Source: JBNPEO01 sp050490315
GTDB taxonomy: Bacteria; Actinomycetota; Actinomycetes; Actinomycetales; Micrococcaceae
Reading direction: 5' to 3'
Assembly (NCBI RefSeq): GCF_050490315.1
Contig: NZ_JBNPEO010000008.1
Span: 1 to 64,000 of the forward strand
Length of the DNA stretch: 64,000 nt
This document shows positions 23,887-32,987 of the stretch, piece by piece. The notes below the pieces were generated by a model, which had not been told where the DNA came from, did no database searches, and was given only the letters and a program-made list of their open reading frames with translations. Each line of letters begins with the position of its first letter. Within the stretch, counting starts at the first letter, position 1. Both the position numbers and the translations under genes were made by a program.

Positions 23887-25455
23887 CTAGGCGATTGCGG
23901 CGGGGCGCTCGGTGATGTCCTGGGTTGACGACTTGCTCAGAGAGGCTCGTAGTTTTGGTGCGGTCTCGAGTCGGGCCTGCATTTCTTTGAGGGCCAGCAC
24001 GGCTTCGCGAAGCTGCTCTGCCGGCAGGGTAAATGGCAAGCGCAAGTGTCTTTCAAAGGCGCCGCCAATGCCAAATCGGGGTCCGGCGGCTAAACGAATT
24101 CCGTATTCGGGCCCAAGCACCGTCAGTGCGGTGCTGAGTTCCCCGGGCAGCGCGCACCACACTGTGAGCCCGCCGCCGGGCTGTTCGGGACGCCACGTGG
24201 GCAGGTGTTCTGCGAGTAATTCCATCAACGCATCACGGTTCCTGCGCAGCTGGGTGAGCCTTGCCGGAAGCGGCTCGCGGAGTTCGCGGACCAAGTGGGT
24301 TGCCGCAAGTTGATCCACTACCGGCCCGCCCAAGTCCATGGGGGTCCGGGCGGCGGCCAAGCGTTGAATAGTGGCACTGGAGGCCCGGATCCAGCCGACT
24401 CGGAGGCCCGCCCAATGGGACTTGCTGAGCGATCCGATGGACAACACCTCGGTACCAAAACTGGACATCGGGGCAGCGCTGACGCCGTCCAGATTCACTT
24501 CGCGTAAGGTCTCGTCAATCACCAAAACGGTCCCCGAGGCAGCGGCAGCGCGCACCACCCGTCTGCGCTGAGAATCCGTCATCAACCGTCCAGTCGGGTT
24601 GTGAAAATCAGGGACGAGATACGCCAAAGCGGGCTTGTGCTGGGCCAGCGCTTCCTCCAAGGCGGGCACGTCCCAACCCTGATTCGGGTCCTTCGCCAAG
24701 GGAACGGGTAGGGCCCGGCAGCCAGCTGCGTTGATGGCATCCAGAGCGTTCGGGTAGCTGGGGTGGTCCACCAGGACTTTGGCCCCGCGGGCCGCGAAAG
24801 TCCGCAGGATCACATTCAGAGCATGCTGCGCGCCGGACGTGATGATCAATTGCGAAGCATCGGTGGGGACGGACTGTGCCGCGTAGTAGTCCGCCACGGC
24901 TTGGCGCAGCGCCGGCAGCCCAAGAGCGTCGTAACCAAAACCAGGTAAGAGCGCCGGCAATTCCGTCAGGGCCGCCGCAAACCCGCGGTGAACCACTTCT
25001 CCGCTCGCGGGCAATGACGCGTAGGCCAGGTCAATAACTCCCTCGGGCGGAGCCAGGCCAGGGGCCCCGGAAAGTCCGACGGCGGCACTTAGGTAAGTGC
25101 CGCCGTCGCCCATTGCTCGGTGAGACTTGGCGGTAGTTGGCCGCGCATTTTGCCGTGTGGCAGAGTAGCTGGAACCCAGCGTCCCGGGCACACAGGTCCT
25201 GGCTCGGCCGCCTTGTGGGCCGGCGATGAATTCTTCTCGGCGGAGTTCTGCGTAGGCGGCGGTCACGGTGGTTCGGCTCAGGCCCAGCGTTTCTGCGAGC
25301 GAGCGTTCACTGGGTAGGGCCGTGCCCAGAGGGAGCCGGCCGTCGAGGATCAGGAGCCGGATAACCTCGGCGAGCTCACGGTACGCGGGGGAGACGCCGT
25401 GGTTCCAGATGCCAAGGAGTCGGCTGAGTGAACTTGCTGCAAGGGCGGAAGGCAT
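23887..25455 (-). CDS. MocR/YczR-type regulator (GntR-aminotransferase fusion)
   Basis: A 522-residue MocR-type transcription factor. Residues about 20-90 are a GntR winged helix (SPAYRELAEVIRLLILDGRL, then LPSERSLAETLGLSRTTVTAAY). Residues about 130-490 are a class I aminotransferase-like domain that binds pyridoxal phosphate, with the Schiff-base Lys expected in IGSLSKSHWAGLRVGW. It is divergent from a YczE-type membrane protein gene, the arrangement known for YczR regulators of yczE. Direct repeats in the short intergenic region are likely its binding sites. Whether it activates or represses cannot be told. Confidence 0.85.
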   Translation of the reverse strand: MPSALAASSLSRLLGIWNHGVSPAYRELAEVIRLLILDGRLPLGTALPSERSLAETLGLSRTTVTAAYAELRREEFIAGPQGGRARTCVPGTLGSSYSATRQNARPTTAKSHRAMGDGGTYLSAAVGLSGAPGLAPPEGVIDLAYASLPASGEVVHRGFAAALTELPALLPGFGYDALGLPALRQAVADYYAAQSVPTDASQLIITSGAQHALNVILRTFAARGAKVLVDHPSYPNALDAINAAGCRALPVPLAKDPNQGWDVPALEEALAQHKPALAYLVPDFHNPTGRLMTDSQRRRVVRAAAASGTVLVIDETLREVNLDGVSAAPMSSFGTEVLSIGSLSKSHWAGLRVGWIRASSATIQRLAAARTPMDLGGPVVDQLAATHLVRELREPLPARLTQLRRNRDALMELLAEHLPTWRPEQPGGGLTVWCALPGELSTALTVLGPEYGIRLAAGPRFGIGGAFERHLRLPFTLPAEQLREAVLALKEMQARLETAPKLRASLSKSSTQDITERPAAIA

Positions 25456-25496
25456 AAGGCCAGTATCTCAAAGTGGCTATGGAATACAAGGCCAGT
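25456..25496. promoter_or_regulatory. Direct repeats between mocR and yczE
   Basis: AAGGCCAGT occurs at 25,456-25,464 and again at 25,488-25,496, a 32-base period that places both copies on one face of the helix. MocR proteins typically bind direct repeats, so these are likely regulator sites. TTGGACAAT just downstream could be part of the yczE promoter. Confidence 0.55.
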
Positions 25497-25515
25497 TTGC
25501 TTGGACAATAGATGC

Positions 25516-26121
25516 ATGATGTTCCGCAGACTCCTTCAACTATTCGCCGGCTTGGCCCTTTACGGCATTTCCCTGGCGATTTTTATTCGTGCCGCCGTGG
25601 GTCTGGATCCGTGGGACGTTTTCCACCAAGGGTTGGCTAGCCGCATCCACCTGAGCATTGGCACGGTGGTGGTGATGATGAGTTTTGTGGTGCTGCTCTT
25701 GTGGATTCCGCTGCGGCAAAAGCCCGGGTTTGGAACCTTGTGCAACGCCGTTTTGGTAGGGGTTTTTGCCGATATTGGGCTCGCGATCATCCCGCAGGTC
25801 AACGGATTTGTGCTCCAACTCGCGGTGATGGTTGCCGCCGTGGTGCTCAACGCAGTGGCCACTGCTTGCTACATTGGTGCACGTTTTGGTCCCGGCCCGC
25901 GAGATGGCCTAATGACGGGGTTGGCCCGCCGATCCGGCTGGTCTGTAAGGGTTGCACGCACCAGCATCGAGGTCCTCGTTTTGGTGATCGGGTGGTTACT
26001 CGGCGGCACGGTGGGCATTGGAACTGTGGTCTACGCCTTGGCCATTGGACCACTGGTGCATTGGTTGTTGCCGAAGTTTATGGTGCATGACCCCAAAGCC
26101 GTGGCACTCTCCCCGGAGTAG
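25516..26121 (+). CDS. yczE: YczE-type membrane protein
   Basis: A 201-residue membrane protein with about five hydrophobic helices, matching the YczE/YyaS/YitT group: LFAGLALYGISLAIFIRAAV at the N-terminus, GLDPWDVFHQGLA, and the conserved ACYIGARFGPGPRDGLMTGL block followed by RTSIEVLVLVIGWLLGG. ATG 25516 is preferred over TTG 25501, which overlaps the promoter. Its transport substrate is not established. Divergence from the MocR gene and the shared direct repeats imply control by that regulator. Confidence 0.82.
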   Translation: MMFRRLLQLFAGLALYGISLAIFIRAAVGLDPWDVFHQGLASRIHLSIGTVVVMMSFVVLLLWIPLRQKPGFGTLCNAVLVGVFADIGLAIIPQVNGFVLQLAVMVAAVVLNAVATACYIGARFGPGPRDGLMTGLARRSGWSVRVARTSIEVLVLVIGWLLGGTVGIGTVVYALAIGPLVHWLLPKFMVHDPKAVALSPE

Positions 26122-26132
26122 CCCCCTTAACA

Positions 26133-26210
26133 TTCGCCGAGGTCGGTGCATCGGCGCGTTCTCCCCGTTAATTTCCGGGGTAAACGGAGCTATGCACCGA
26201 CTTCGGCGCG
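26133..26210. repeat. Dispersed palindromic repeat, copy R7
   Basis: Left arm TTCGCCGAGGTCGGTGCATC, right arm TATGCACCGACTTCGGCG, core CCCCGTTAATTTCCGGGG. The right arm encodes the terminal AEVGA and TAG stop of the Nei-type gene. Confidence 0.85.
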
Positions 26211-27065
26211 AGGGGGAGGCTGGCAGGTGGGGCAGAAGAATATGTTGCGCTCTTCGCCGACCCCGCCGCTCGTCAAGCCGTCGGTGCCCAGCACGTCACG
26301 GGTGCCCAGAAGCTCGCGACGCACCGGGGTTCCGCAGCGCCGGCAAGGTTGATGTTGCCGCCCGTAAACCCAATACCCGGGCCGAACGCCAAGAGCTGCG
26401 GCTCTGGGACCAAGAGTGTTCCGGATTCCGCTGCCCCTGTTCGCTTGGAGCAACTCGTGGGCGAATCCGATCAGCTCAGCCGGATCCGGCACCGAAGCTA
26501 CCGGAGTGCTCGGGTGAATGCCGGCCAGAAAACACGCCTCGCAACGGTAAATGTTCCCCACACCAGCCATCACTCGTTGGTCGAGCAGCACCACGCCAAC
26601 GGGAGTCTTGGGCCACGCGAGCATTCGCCGGAGGGCTTTGTCAGAATCCCATTCCGGGCCCAGAAGATCGGGCCCCAAATGGCCCAGGGTTTTCTCTTCG
26701 GCAGCTGTGGGAATGACCTCGAGTATGCCTAGTGAAAATCCGACGACGTCACTTTCGGCGGTGCGTAGAACACACCTTGCGGTGTGGCCGGGTTTACGCC
26801 ACTTACCGCCGGTTGGATAAACCTGCCATGAGCCTTCCATTTTCAGGTGTGAATGAATCGTGAGTCCGCCCGGGGACCCAACAGCGGGTGGCTGAACCCG
26901 GATCAGAAGGTGTTTGCCTCGAGGGAGAGCTTCCAACACGGTCCAGCCGGCTAGGTTCAAGGTGGCGAACCGGGGTACGCGGAAGTCGCTCGAGACGAGT
27001 ACGCGGCCTGCCAACGCGGAGTGAAGTTCCCGGGCCGCCCGCCAGACGGAATCGCCCTCAGGCAC
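26190..27065 (-). CDS. Fpg/Nei-family DNA glycosylase
   Basis: A 291-residue base-excision DNA glycosylase/AP lyase of the endonuclease VIII (Nei) group. GTG 27065 gives the mature N-terminus P2-E3 (VPEGDSVWR), with Pro 2 the catalytic nucleophile and Glu 3 the partner acid. The helix-two-turn-helix region GVGNIYRCEACFLAG is present. The C-terminal zinc finger has CRRCGTPVRR and later CPTCQ. The start overlaps the lhr stop by eight bases, so the two are translated together. The last residues AEVGA and the stop codon come from repeat R7. The lesion spectrum is unknown. Confidence 0.88.
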   Translation of the reverse strand: MPEGDSVWRAARELHSALAGRVLVSSDFRVPRFATLNLAGWTVLEALPRGKHLLIRVQPPAVGSPGGLTIHSHLKMEGSWQVYPTGGKWRKPGHTARCVLRTAESDVVGFSLGILEVIPTAAEEKTLGHLGPDLLGPEWDSDKALRRMLAWPKTPVGVVLLDQRVMAGVGNIYRCEACFLAGIHPSTPVASVPDPAELIGFAHELLQANRGSGIRNTLGPRAAALGVRPGYWVYGRQHQPCRRCGTPVRRELLGTRDVLGTDGLTSGGVGEERNIFFCPTCQPPPRAEVGA

Positions 27066-30000
27066 GGATCCGCAATCCGCGTGGTGTTGAGTACGCACCG
27101 GCGGCGGCGAGGGCGGCGGCGAGTGGGGTGTCTAGAAGATCGTGGCCGTTGACCTTTTCCATGGCGAGTTTGTCCACGGCGCCGCGCTTGACTACATCAA
27201 CTAGTGCTTCCGCGGCGGGCACTAGAACTTCATCGGCGTCGGAGAAAGCCAGAAGCGTTTTACCGCCACGCTCAACGTAGAGAACTAACGCCCCGTCAAC
27301 CATCACTACTAGTGCCCCGGCTTTGCGGCCTGGGCGGTGACCGGATCCGGCGTCGGCCACGGGGGCGGGCCAGGGGAGTGCAGCGCCGTAGGGGTTCGCC
27401 GGGTCAGTGGCGGCGAGGGCGATGGTCTCGTGTGGTGCGGGATCGTTGGGGGCACGCAATTGGGTGTCTTCGCTGAAGGAACGCAGCCGGTCAACCGTGG
27501 CCGGGACGGCGAACTGTGCTGCGCCGAGGTGTTCGATGAAGTATCCGCGCCGGCAGCGTCCTGCTTCCTCGAGCCGCGCCAGAACTTTGTACATGAGCCC
27601 GAATCCGCCGGGAATCTGCTCGGCCATCACCGAACCGCGTGTGACTACCCCGTAGCGGTCCAACATCAGTTCGGCTGTGGCGTGGGCGTGGATGGTGGGG
27701 TCAAGGGCGGGGATGGGCAGCGCTGACCAGCGCCCCGCGGCCAAGGGTGGTGTGTTGGATTCTGCGCTGTAACCGGACCCGGCGAGCCCGGCACCGCGCA
27801 GTCCAGAGCCCAGACGCCCCGCCCCGCCGTACGTGGGACCTCCGCCGTACGTGGGACCCCCGCCATAGGTAGGGGCCCCTCCGTAAGTAGAAGAAACACC
27901 CAACCTTCCAGCCCGCAATGACCGAGCCCGGGCCGGCCGGGAAGTAATTTTGTGAGCCGTTTTGCCGCCGTCCAGCAGTGCACGCACTGGCGCAAAAGTG
28001 TCTCCAGTGATCCGCCCGGCCCAGACCAGATCCCAGAGTGCCGCCACAATTTCTGAGTCACTGAGGACAGCGTCCATACCCTCGGCAATGTCTTTGAGTT
28101 GCCGGAAGAAGTAGGCTCCGCCGCCTGCTTGGAGGTGTTCCAGGACGCGTTCGGCGGCGCTTCCGGGCACGTATTCGGGGTCTGGGTTGAGTGTGAGTTG
28201 GTTGGATTCGGCGAGGTGTAGCCGGATCCAACCGTCGTTTCCGGGCAAGGCTCCGGCGCCGGACCATTGGATTTCGCCGGCGGCCATGAGCTCGTCCAGC
28301 ATGGCTGGGGCGTAGTCCTGCACGCGGTTAGCCAGAATGAGCGGTTCCCAGGCCGACGCCGGAATGGGCACCCCGGCGAGTTGGTCCACTGCCGTAAGAA
28401 TTCCGTCCAGGCCGCGCAAGGAACTGCGTTTTCCGTAGGCGGCGGCGTGTTGCCAAGTGGGTAAAAAGCGGCCATAAGCGGCGGTGTCCACGGGCTCGAC
28501 TTCTGCGCGCAACACGGCGAGGGAGCGCCGTCGTAATCGCCGCAAGACTTCCGAATCGCACCACTCGGTGGGCGCAGCACTGGTAACAGCCCCAGCCGCA
28601 GCAGAATCCGCAGCAACACCATCTGTTTCGGCAACACGGTGTGGACGGAACTCGCCCTCCACCACACGGCCCGCGCCAGCGAGTTGGCGCAAAGCCCCCT
28701 GCACCACGGCGCTGCCTAGCCCCAAACGTGCGGCGACCTCTGCGGCGGTGAACGGGGCGTGGGTGCGCGCATACCGGGAAACCAGATCGCCTAGCGGATC
28801 GGCAACTGGCTCAATAAACGCGTTCGGAATACCCATCGGCAACGGCACACCCAGGGCGTCGCGCAACCGCGCGGCATCCTCCACGGCGGCGAACCGCTCA
28901 CTCCCAGCGATACTCACGCTCAAGGCGCGCTTTGCCTTGAGCAGCGCATTGACGTGTTCGACGGCGGCAATACCGAGTGCCTCACTGACCGCTGTTTCAC
29001 TCGCTTCAGCCGTGGGCGCCTTTTGTGTGGCAGGTTCCAGTTCCAGCCGTGCGGCGATCTCCGCAACGCTTAGTGGCCCCAAGAGTCGGAGCAGGTCCGC
29101 AACTCCTTCTACACCGCGGGCTTTGCGGTCCGGGGCTAGGCGTTGGAGTTCCTTCTCGGTGGTCTCAATAACTGCAGCGTCGAGGAGTTCGCGTAGTTCG
29201 GCCCGGCCCAATAGTTCGTTGAGCAGAGTCGGATCCAAAGAAAGCGCAGCGGCCCGGCGTTCGGCCAGCGGTGAGTCGCCTTCATAGAGGAATTGGGCCA
29301 CGTAGCCAAAGAGGAGTGACTTGGCGAAGGGCGAGGGCTGCGCGGTGGTGGTGTGGACCATCCGTAGTTCGCGCCGTTCAATCTGCGCCGCGATGTCTTT
29401 GAGCGCTGGCAGGTCGTAAACATCCTGCAGGCATTCCCGGACGGTTTCGAGGACGATCGGGAAGGTAGGGTACTTTTTGGCGACGTCTAGTAGTGCGGCG
29501 GCGCGTTGGCGTTGTTGCCAGAGGGGTTGGCGTTTGCCGGGGGTTTGACGCGGTAGCAGCAGGGCGCGGGCTGCGCATTCCCGGAAACGGGCGGCAAAGA
29601 GCGCACTTCCGCCCACCTCGGTGGTGACGATTGCTTCGAGCTCGTCCGGTTCAAAGATGAATAGTTCGGCGCCGGGTGGTTCGTCGTCCATCATGGGAAC
29701 GCGCAACACAATGCCGTCGTCTGCGGCCATCGCTGAACCGTCCAGGCCGTAGCGTTCGTGTAATCGACGGCCCACCGCGAGGGCCCATGGTGCGTGCACG
29801 GGCATGCCGAACGGGCTGTGGAGGATTACTCGCCAATCGCCGAGTTCGTCGTGGAATCTTTCCACCACGAGGGTGCGGTCGTTGGGGACAACTTCGGTGG
29901 ATTGGCGCTGCTCGGTGAGGTAGCTGATGAGGTTCCCGGCGGCGAAGTCATCCAGCCCGGCGGCGCTGCAACGCGCAGTGGCGGTTTCGACGTCGGACGT

Positions 30001-32115
30001 TGAAAGTTCCCGGATGAAGGCACCCAAGGCGCGGCCCAACTCCACGGGCCGGCCTAGGGAATCGCCTTTCCAGAACGGTAGTTTCCCGGGCTGGCCGTAG
30101 GCGGGGGAGACCAGGACGCGGTCGTGGGTGATGTCCTCGATCCGCCAGCTGGTGGCACCGAGTGCGAACACGTCGCCCACACGGGATTCGTAGACCATTT
30201 CCTCGTCCAGCTCGCCCACACGTTTGCTGGATTTGGGGTCCTGATCGCCCACCAAATACACACCAAATAGCCCGCGGTCTGGGATGGTTCCGCCGGAGAC
30301 AACGGCCAAGCGTTGGGCGCCGGGCCGGCCTTCGATGGTTCCGGCGTTGCGGTCCCACACAATCCGGGGACGCAGCTCGGCGAACTCGTCCGAGGGGTAC
30401 CGCCCGGCGAGTAGGTCAAGGGTTGCGTTGAAGGCGGAGCGTGGGAGCCCGGCGAAGGGCGCGCTGCGGCGGACGACGTCGAACCAGTGGTCCACATCTA
30501 GGGAACCTAACGCTGTGGCCGCCACGGTTTGTTGGGCCAAAATGTCCAGCGGGTTTTGCGGGATGGAGAGGCGTTCAATTTTGCCGCTGAGCATACGTTC
30601 CACCGTGACGGTGGTGTGCAGGAGGTCAGCGCGGTGTTTGGGGAAGAGGACGCCTTGGCTGATTTCGCCGACTTGGTGGCCGGCGCGCCCCACACGTTGA
30701 AGTCCGCTGGCCACCGAGGGCGGAGATTCGACCTGGATGACCAGGTCCACGGCGCCCATGTCGATGCCGAGCTCAAGGGAGGAAGTTGCTACAACGCAAC
30801 GGAGCCGCCCGGATTTGAGGTCGTCTTCAATGGTGGCTCGCTGGTCTTTGGAGACTGAGCCGTGGTGAGCTCGCGCCAAGATAGGGTCGGCACCGGTGGT
30901 GGCGCCAGCTTGAGCCATCACTTGCGCGGGCGGTGCGGTTTTAGTGGCCGCGACACCCGGTGCAGCTTTACCAGGCAGCGCAGTTACATCAATATCCCAG
31001 CCGCCTTCAGCTTCCATCAATTGCCGTGCGGCGTAGATTTCGTTGAGCCGTGCTGTGAGCCGCTCGGCCAGGCGGCGTGAGTTGGCGAACACAATGGTGG
31101 ACTGATTTTTCAGTACTAGGTCAACGATTTTCTCTTCCACATGCGGCCAAATGGATGCTTGTGGTTGGAGTCCGGAGGCTGGTCCAAGATCGTGTGCTGC
31201 GGCAGCGGCGGGGAGATCTGACATGTCCTCCACAGGTACGCTGACGGCCAGGTCCCAGGTCTTCGAAGCCGGTGGCGCAACAATTTTTACCGGTGCTGAG
31301 CCGGCCAAAAATTGTGCCACAAGCTCGTGTGGCTCAACCGTTGCTGAGAGGCCGATCCGCTGGACAGGTTTGTCCAACAAAGCGTCCAGGCGTTCAAGTG
31401 AAACGGCAAGGTGAGCCCCGCGTTTAGTCCCGGCCACGGCGTGAACCTCATCAATGATGACGGTGTCCACCTCAGCCAAGGTTTCACGCGCTTTGGAGGT
31501 CAGCATCAAAAAGAGCGACTCGGGTGTGGTGATCAGAATGTCTGGCGGGTTGCTCAAGAGGGTGCGGCGTTCGGCCGCGGTGCTATCTCCAGAGCGCACA
31601 CCAACTGTGACGCTCGGGGCAGGGAGGCCCAGCATTTTGGCAGTTTGCGTGATCCCAATAAGCGGCGCACGGAGGTTGCGTTCCACGTCAACGCCCAGGG
31701 CCTTGAGCGGGGAAATGTAGAGGACCTTGGTTTTGCACTTTGGCGCTCTTGGAGCTTTGGACGCCTTGGCAGCAGGGGGAGATTCGGCGCCTGTTCCAGA
31801 TGCGCCTGTTCCAGATCCGGCGGGTTCGCTTGGTGTGAGCGGGGCAGCGTCAACCATCAGCGGCAACTCTGTTTGCCCGGCAGTTTGGGCCCGCCCAATA
31901 AGCCCGTCCAAGGCCCACAAAAAAGCGGCGAGAGTTTTACCCGAACCTGTGGGGGCAACAACTAGTGCGTGGCTGCCGGAGGAGATGGCGTCCCAAGCTC
32001 CAGATTGTGCTGGGGTGGGCGCCTTAAAAGCGCCCAGGAACCATTGACTGGTTGCTGGGCTAAAACGGTCCATCACGGCGGCGGCGTGGCCGTTGTTTGA
32101 TTGCCCTGCGCGCAT
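27058..32115 (-). CDS. lhr: Large helicase-related protein Lhr
   Basis: A 1685-residue superfamily 2 helicase of the Lhr type, a 3'-5' DNA/RNA-DNA helicase involved in DNA repair. Motif I APTGSGKT is at 54-61, DEVH at about 220, SATVEP at about 255 and the RVGRAGHQ motif VI at about 475. The long C-terminal Lhr-specific region follows. An unusual TYGGxP repeat block lies at about 1410-1431, and a Pro/Ala/Lys-rich insert sits between motifs I and Ia. Initiation may be at 32115 or the internal ATG 32073. It overlaps the Nei-family glycosylase gene, and a joint lesion-repair role is likely. Confidence 0.93.
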   Translation of the reverse strand: MRAGQSNNGHAAAVMDRFSPATSQWFLGAFKAPTPAQSGAWDAISSGSHALVVAPTGSGKTLAAFLWALDGLIGRAQTAGQTELPLMVDAAPLTPSEPAGSGTGASGTGAESPPAAKASKAPRAPKCKTKVLYISPLKALGVDVERNLRAPLIGITQTAKMLGLPAPSVTVGVRSGDSTAAERRTLLSNPPDILITTPESLFLMLTSKARETLAEVDTVIIDEVHAVAGTKRGAHLAVSLERLDALLDKPVQRIGLSATVEPHELVAQFLAGSAPVKIVAPPASKTWDLAVSVPVEDMSDLPAAAAAHDLGPASGLQPQASIWPHVEEKIVDLVLKNQSTIVFANSRRLAERLTARLNEIYAARQLMEAEGGWDIDVTALPGKAAPGVAATKTAPPAQVMAQAGATTGADPILARAHHGSVSKDQRATIEDDLKSGRLRCVVATSSLELGIDMGAVDLVIQVESPPSVASGLQRVGRAGHQVGEISQGVLFPKHRADLLHTTVTVERMLSGKIERLSIPQNPLDILAQQTVAATALGSLDVDHWFDVVRRSAPFAGLPRSAFNATLDLLAGRYPSDEFAELRPRIVWDRNAGTIEGRPGAQRLAVVSGGTIPDRGLFGVYLVGDQDPKSSKRVGELDEEMVYESRVGDVFALGATSWRIEDITHDRVLVSPAYGQPGKLPFWKGDSLGRPVELGRALGAFIRELSTSDVETATARCSAAGLDDFAAGNLISYLTEQRQSTEVVPNDRTLVVERFHDELGDWRVILHSPFGMPVHAPWALAVGRRLHERYGLDGSAMAADDGIVLRVPMMDDEPPGAELFIFEPDELEAIVTTEVGGSALFAARFRECAARALLLPRQTPGKRQPLWQQRQRAAALLDVAKKYPTFPIVLETVRECLQDVYDLPALKDIAAQIERRELRMVHTTTAQPSPFAKSLLFGYVAQFLYEGDSPLAERRAAALSLDPTLLNELLGRAELRELLDAAVIETTEKELQRLAPDRKARGVEGVADLLRLLGPLSVAEIAARLELEPATQKAPTAEASETAVSEALGIAAVEHVNALLKAKRALSVSIAGSERFAAVEDAARLRDALGVPLPMGIPNAFIEPVADPLGDLVSRYARTHAPFTAAEVAARLGLGSAVVQGALRQLAGAGRVVEGEFRPHRVAETDGVAADSAAAGAVTSAAPTEWCDSEVLRRLRRRSLAVLRAEVEPVDTAAYGRFLPTWQHAAAYGKRSSLRGLDGILTAVDQLAGVPIPASAWEPLILANRVQDYAPAMLDELMAAGEIQWSGAGALPGNDGWIRLHLAESNQLTLNPDPEYVPGSAAERVLEHLQAGGGAYFFRQLKDIAEGMDAVLSDSEIVAALWDLVWAGRITGDTFAPVRALLDGGKTAHKITSRPARARSLRAGRLGVSSTYGGAPTYGGGPTYGGGPTYGGAGRLGSGLRGAGLAGSGYSAESNTPPLAAGRWSALPIPALDPTIHAHATAELMLDRYGVVTRGSVMAEQIPGGFGLMYKVLARLEEAGRCRRGYFIEHLGAAQFAVPATVDRLRSFSEDTQLRAPNDPAPHETIALAATDPANPYGAALPWPAPVADAGSGHRPGRKAGALVVMVDGALVLYVERGGKTLLAFSDADEVLVPAAEALVDVVKRGAVDKLAMEKVNGHDLLDTPLAAALAAAGAYSTPRGLRIRA
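27823..27888 (-). repeat. Tandem hexapeptide repeat inside lhr
   Basis: An 18-base repeat coding TYGGAP, TYGGGP, TYGGGP and TYGG in a row, followed by a Gly/Arg/Leu-rich stretch. It lies in the C-terminal Lhr region and looks like an expandable, disordered linker. Confidence 0.85.
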
Positions 32116-32145
32116 TTTTACATCATGCCTTACCGCGCCGACACT

Positions 32146-32832
32146 TTAGCCAGCTTGGTAAATCCCCAAGGTCAGCAAAGCAATCTGGGTGTTGGCGCAG
32201 GCAGCCATGGGACGAGCAATAAACACGGAGCCGGTGTCCTCTGGAGGGTAGATCCGGATGCCAGCGGCCTGAACTTGTTGGCAGCCTTGGTACTTCCCGG
32301 GTTGGTTGTATTGCAGCACTGCGTGGCCGGACTGGCCTGGCTTGAGGATCACGTCAACGGGGGTTTCGGCTGTCCGGTCCGCGGGTTTGCCGATCGGTTC
32401 GCCCGTGGGGCCCGCGGTGAGGGAAACGCCCGAGTACCCCTTCAGGAGGCAGTTGCTGGTGCCCTTGTTGGTGAGAATGAGCTTGATGTAATTGCTTCCG
32501 GCTGCGCCGCCACCGGTGCCGTCGGTGCTCGCGGTGAGGTTGGCGGAGACACAGCGCGGTGGAGTTCCGGCTTGCGCTGCCGCCGGAGTGGTAGCGGAAG
32601 GCTTGGTGGTAGAGCTGGGGCTGGCGCTGCTGCTGGCCGTCTGGGTGGCCGACGCCGACGCGCTTGCCGAAGCGCTGTCCGTTGAGGGTGCGGGCGAGGA
32701 TGATTGGCTCGAATTACTCGATGTTGATGAAGGTGCTGGGGCCGCCGGGGCGCACCCTGCCATTGCGAGTGCGGCAATGGCCAGCGAGGTGGCGGGGATC
32801 AGGAATCGGGCCTTCAGCATGCTCATGGTCAC
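32146..32832 (-). CDS. DUF4232 lipoprotein
   Basis: A 228-residue secreted lipoprotein. The signal peptide ends in the lipobox LAMAGC, followed by a long Ser/Pro/Ala/Thr-rich cell-wall-spanning linker (to about residue 85). The C-terminal domain has the DUF4232 pattern: CVSANLTASTDGTGGGAAGS, LILTNKGTSNCLLKGYSGV, VILKPGQSGHAVLQYNQPG. GTG 32832 is chosen because GGGGAAAG lies about seven bases before it; ATG 32823 or 32817 could also serve. The family is actinobacterial and of unknown function. It follows R8 and lies upstream of lhr on the same strand. Confidence 0.8.
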   Translation of the reverse strand: MTMSMLKARFLIPATSLAIAALAMAGCAPAAPAPSSTSSNSSQSSSPAPSTDSASASASASATQTASSSASPSSTTKPSATTPAAAQAGTPPRCVSANLTASTDGTGGGAAGSNYIKLILTNKGTSNCLLKGYSGVSLTAGPTGEPIGKPADRTAETPVDVILKPGQSGHAVLQYNQPGKYQGCQQVQAAGIRIYPPEDTGSVFIARPMAACANTQIALLTLGIYQAG

Positions 32833-32987
32833 CAATCTACTTTCCCCGTTGCCCTAGTCAACGAATTACGGGCCACCGCAGCTTATTGACGCCCGGATTG
32901 TGACGTGGTGCCGCCGTTAATGTTCGACGGCGGCCCCCCACCCCGTCCTCACCCTCCCCCCAGTCGGTGTTTTGTCCAGTCCGAATC

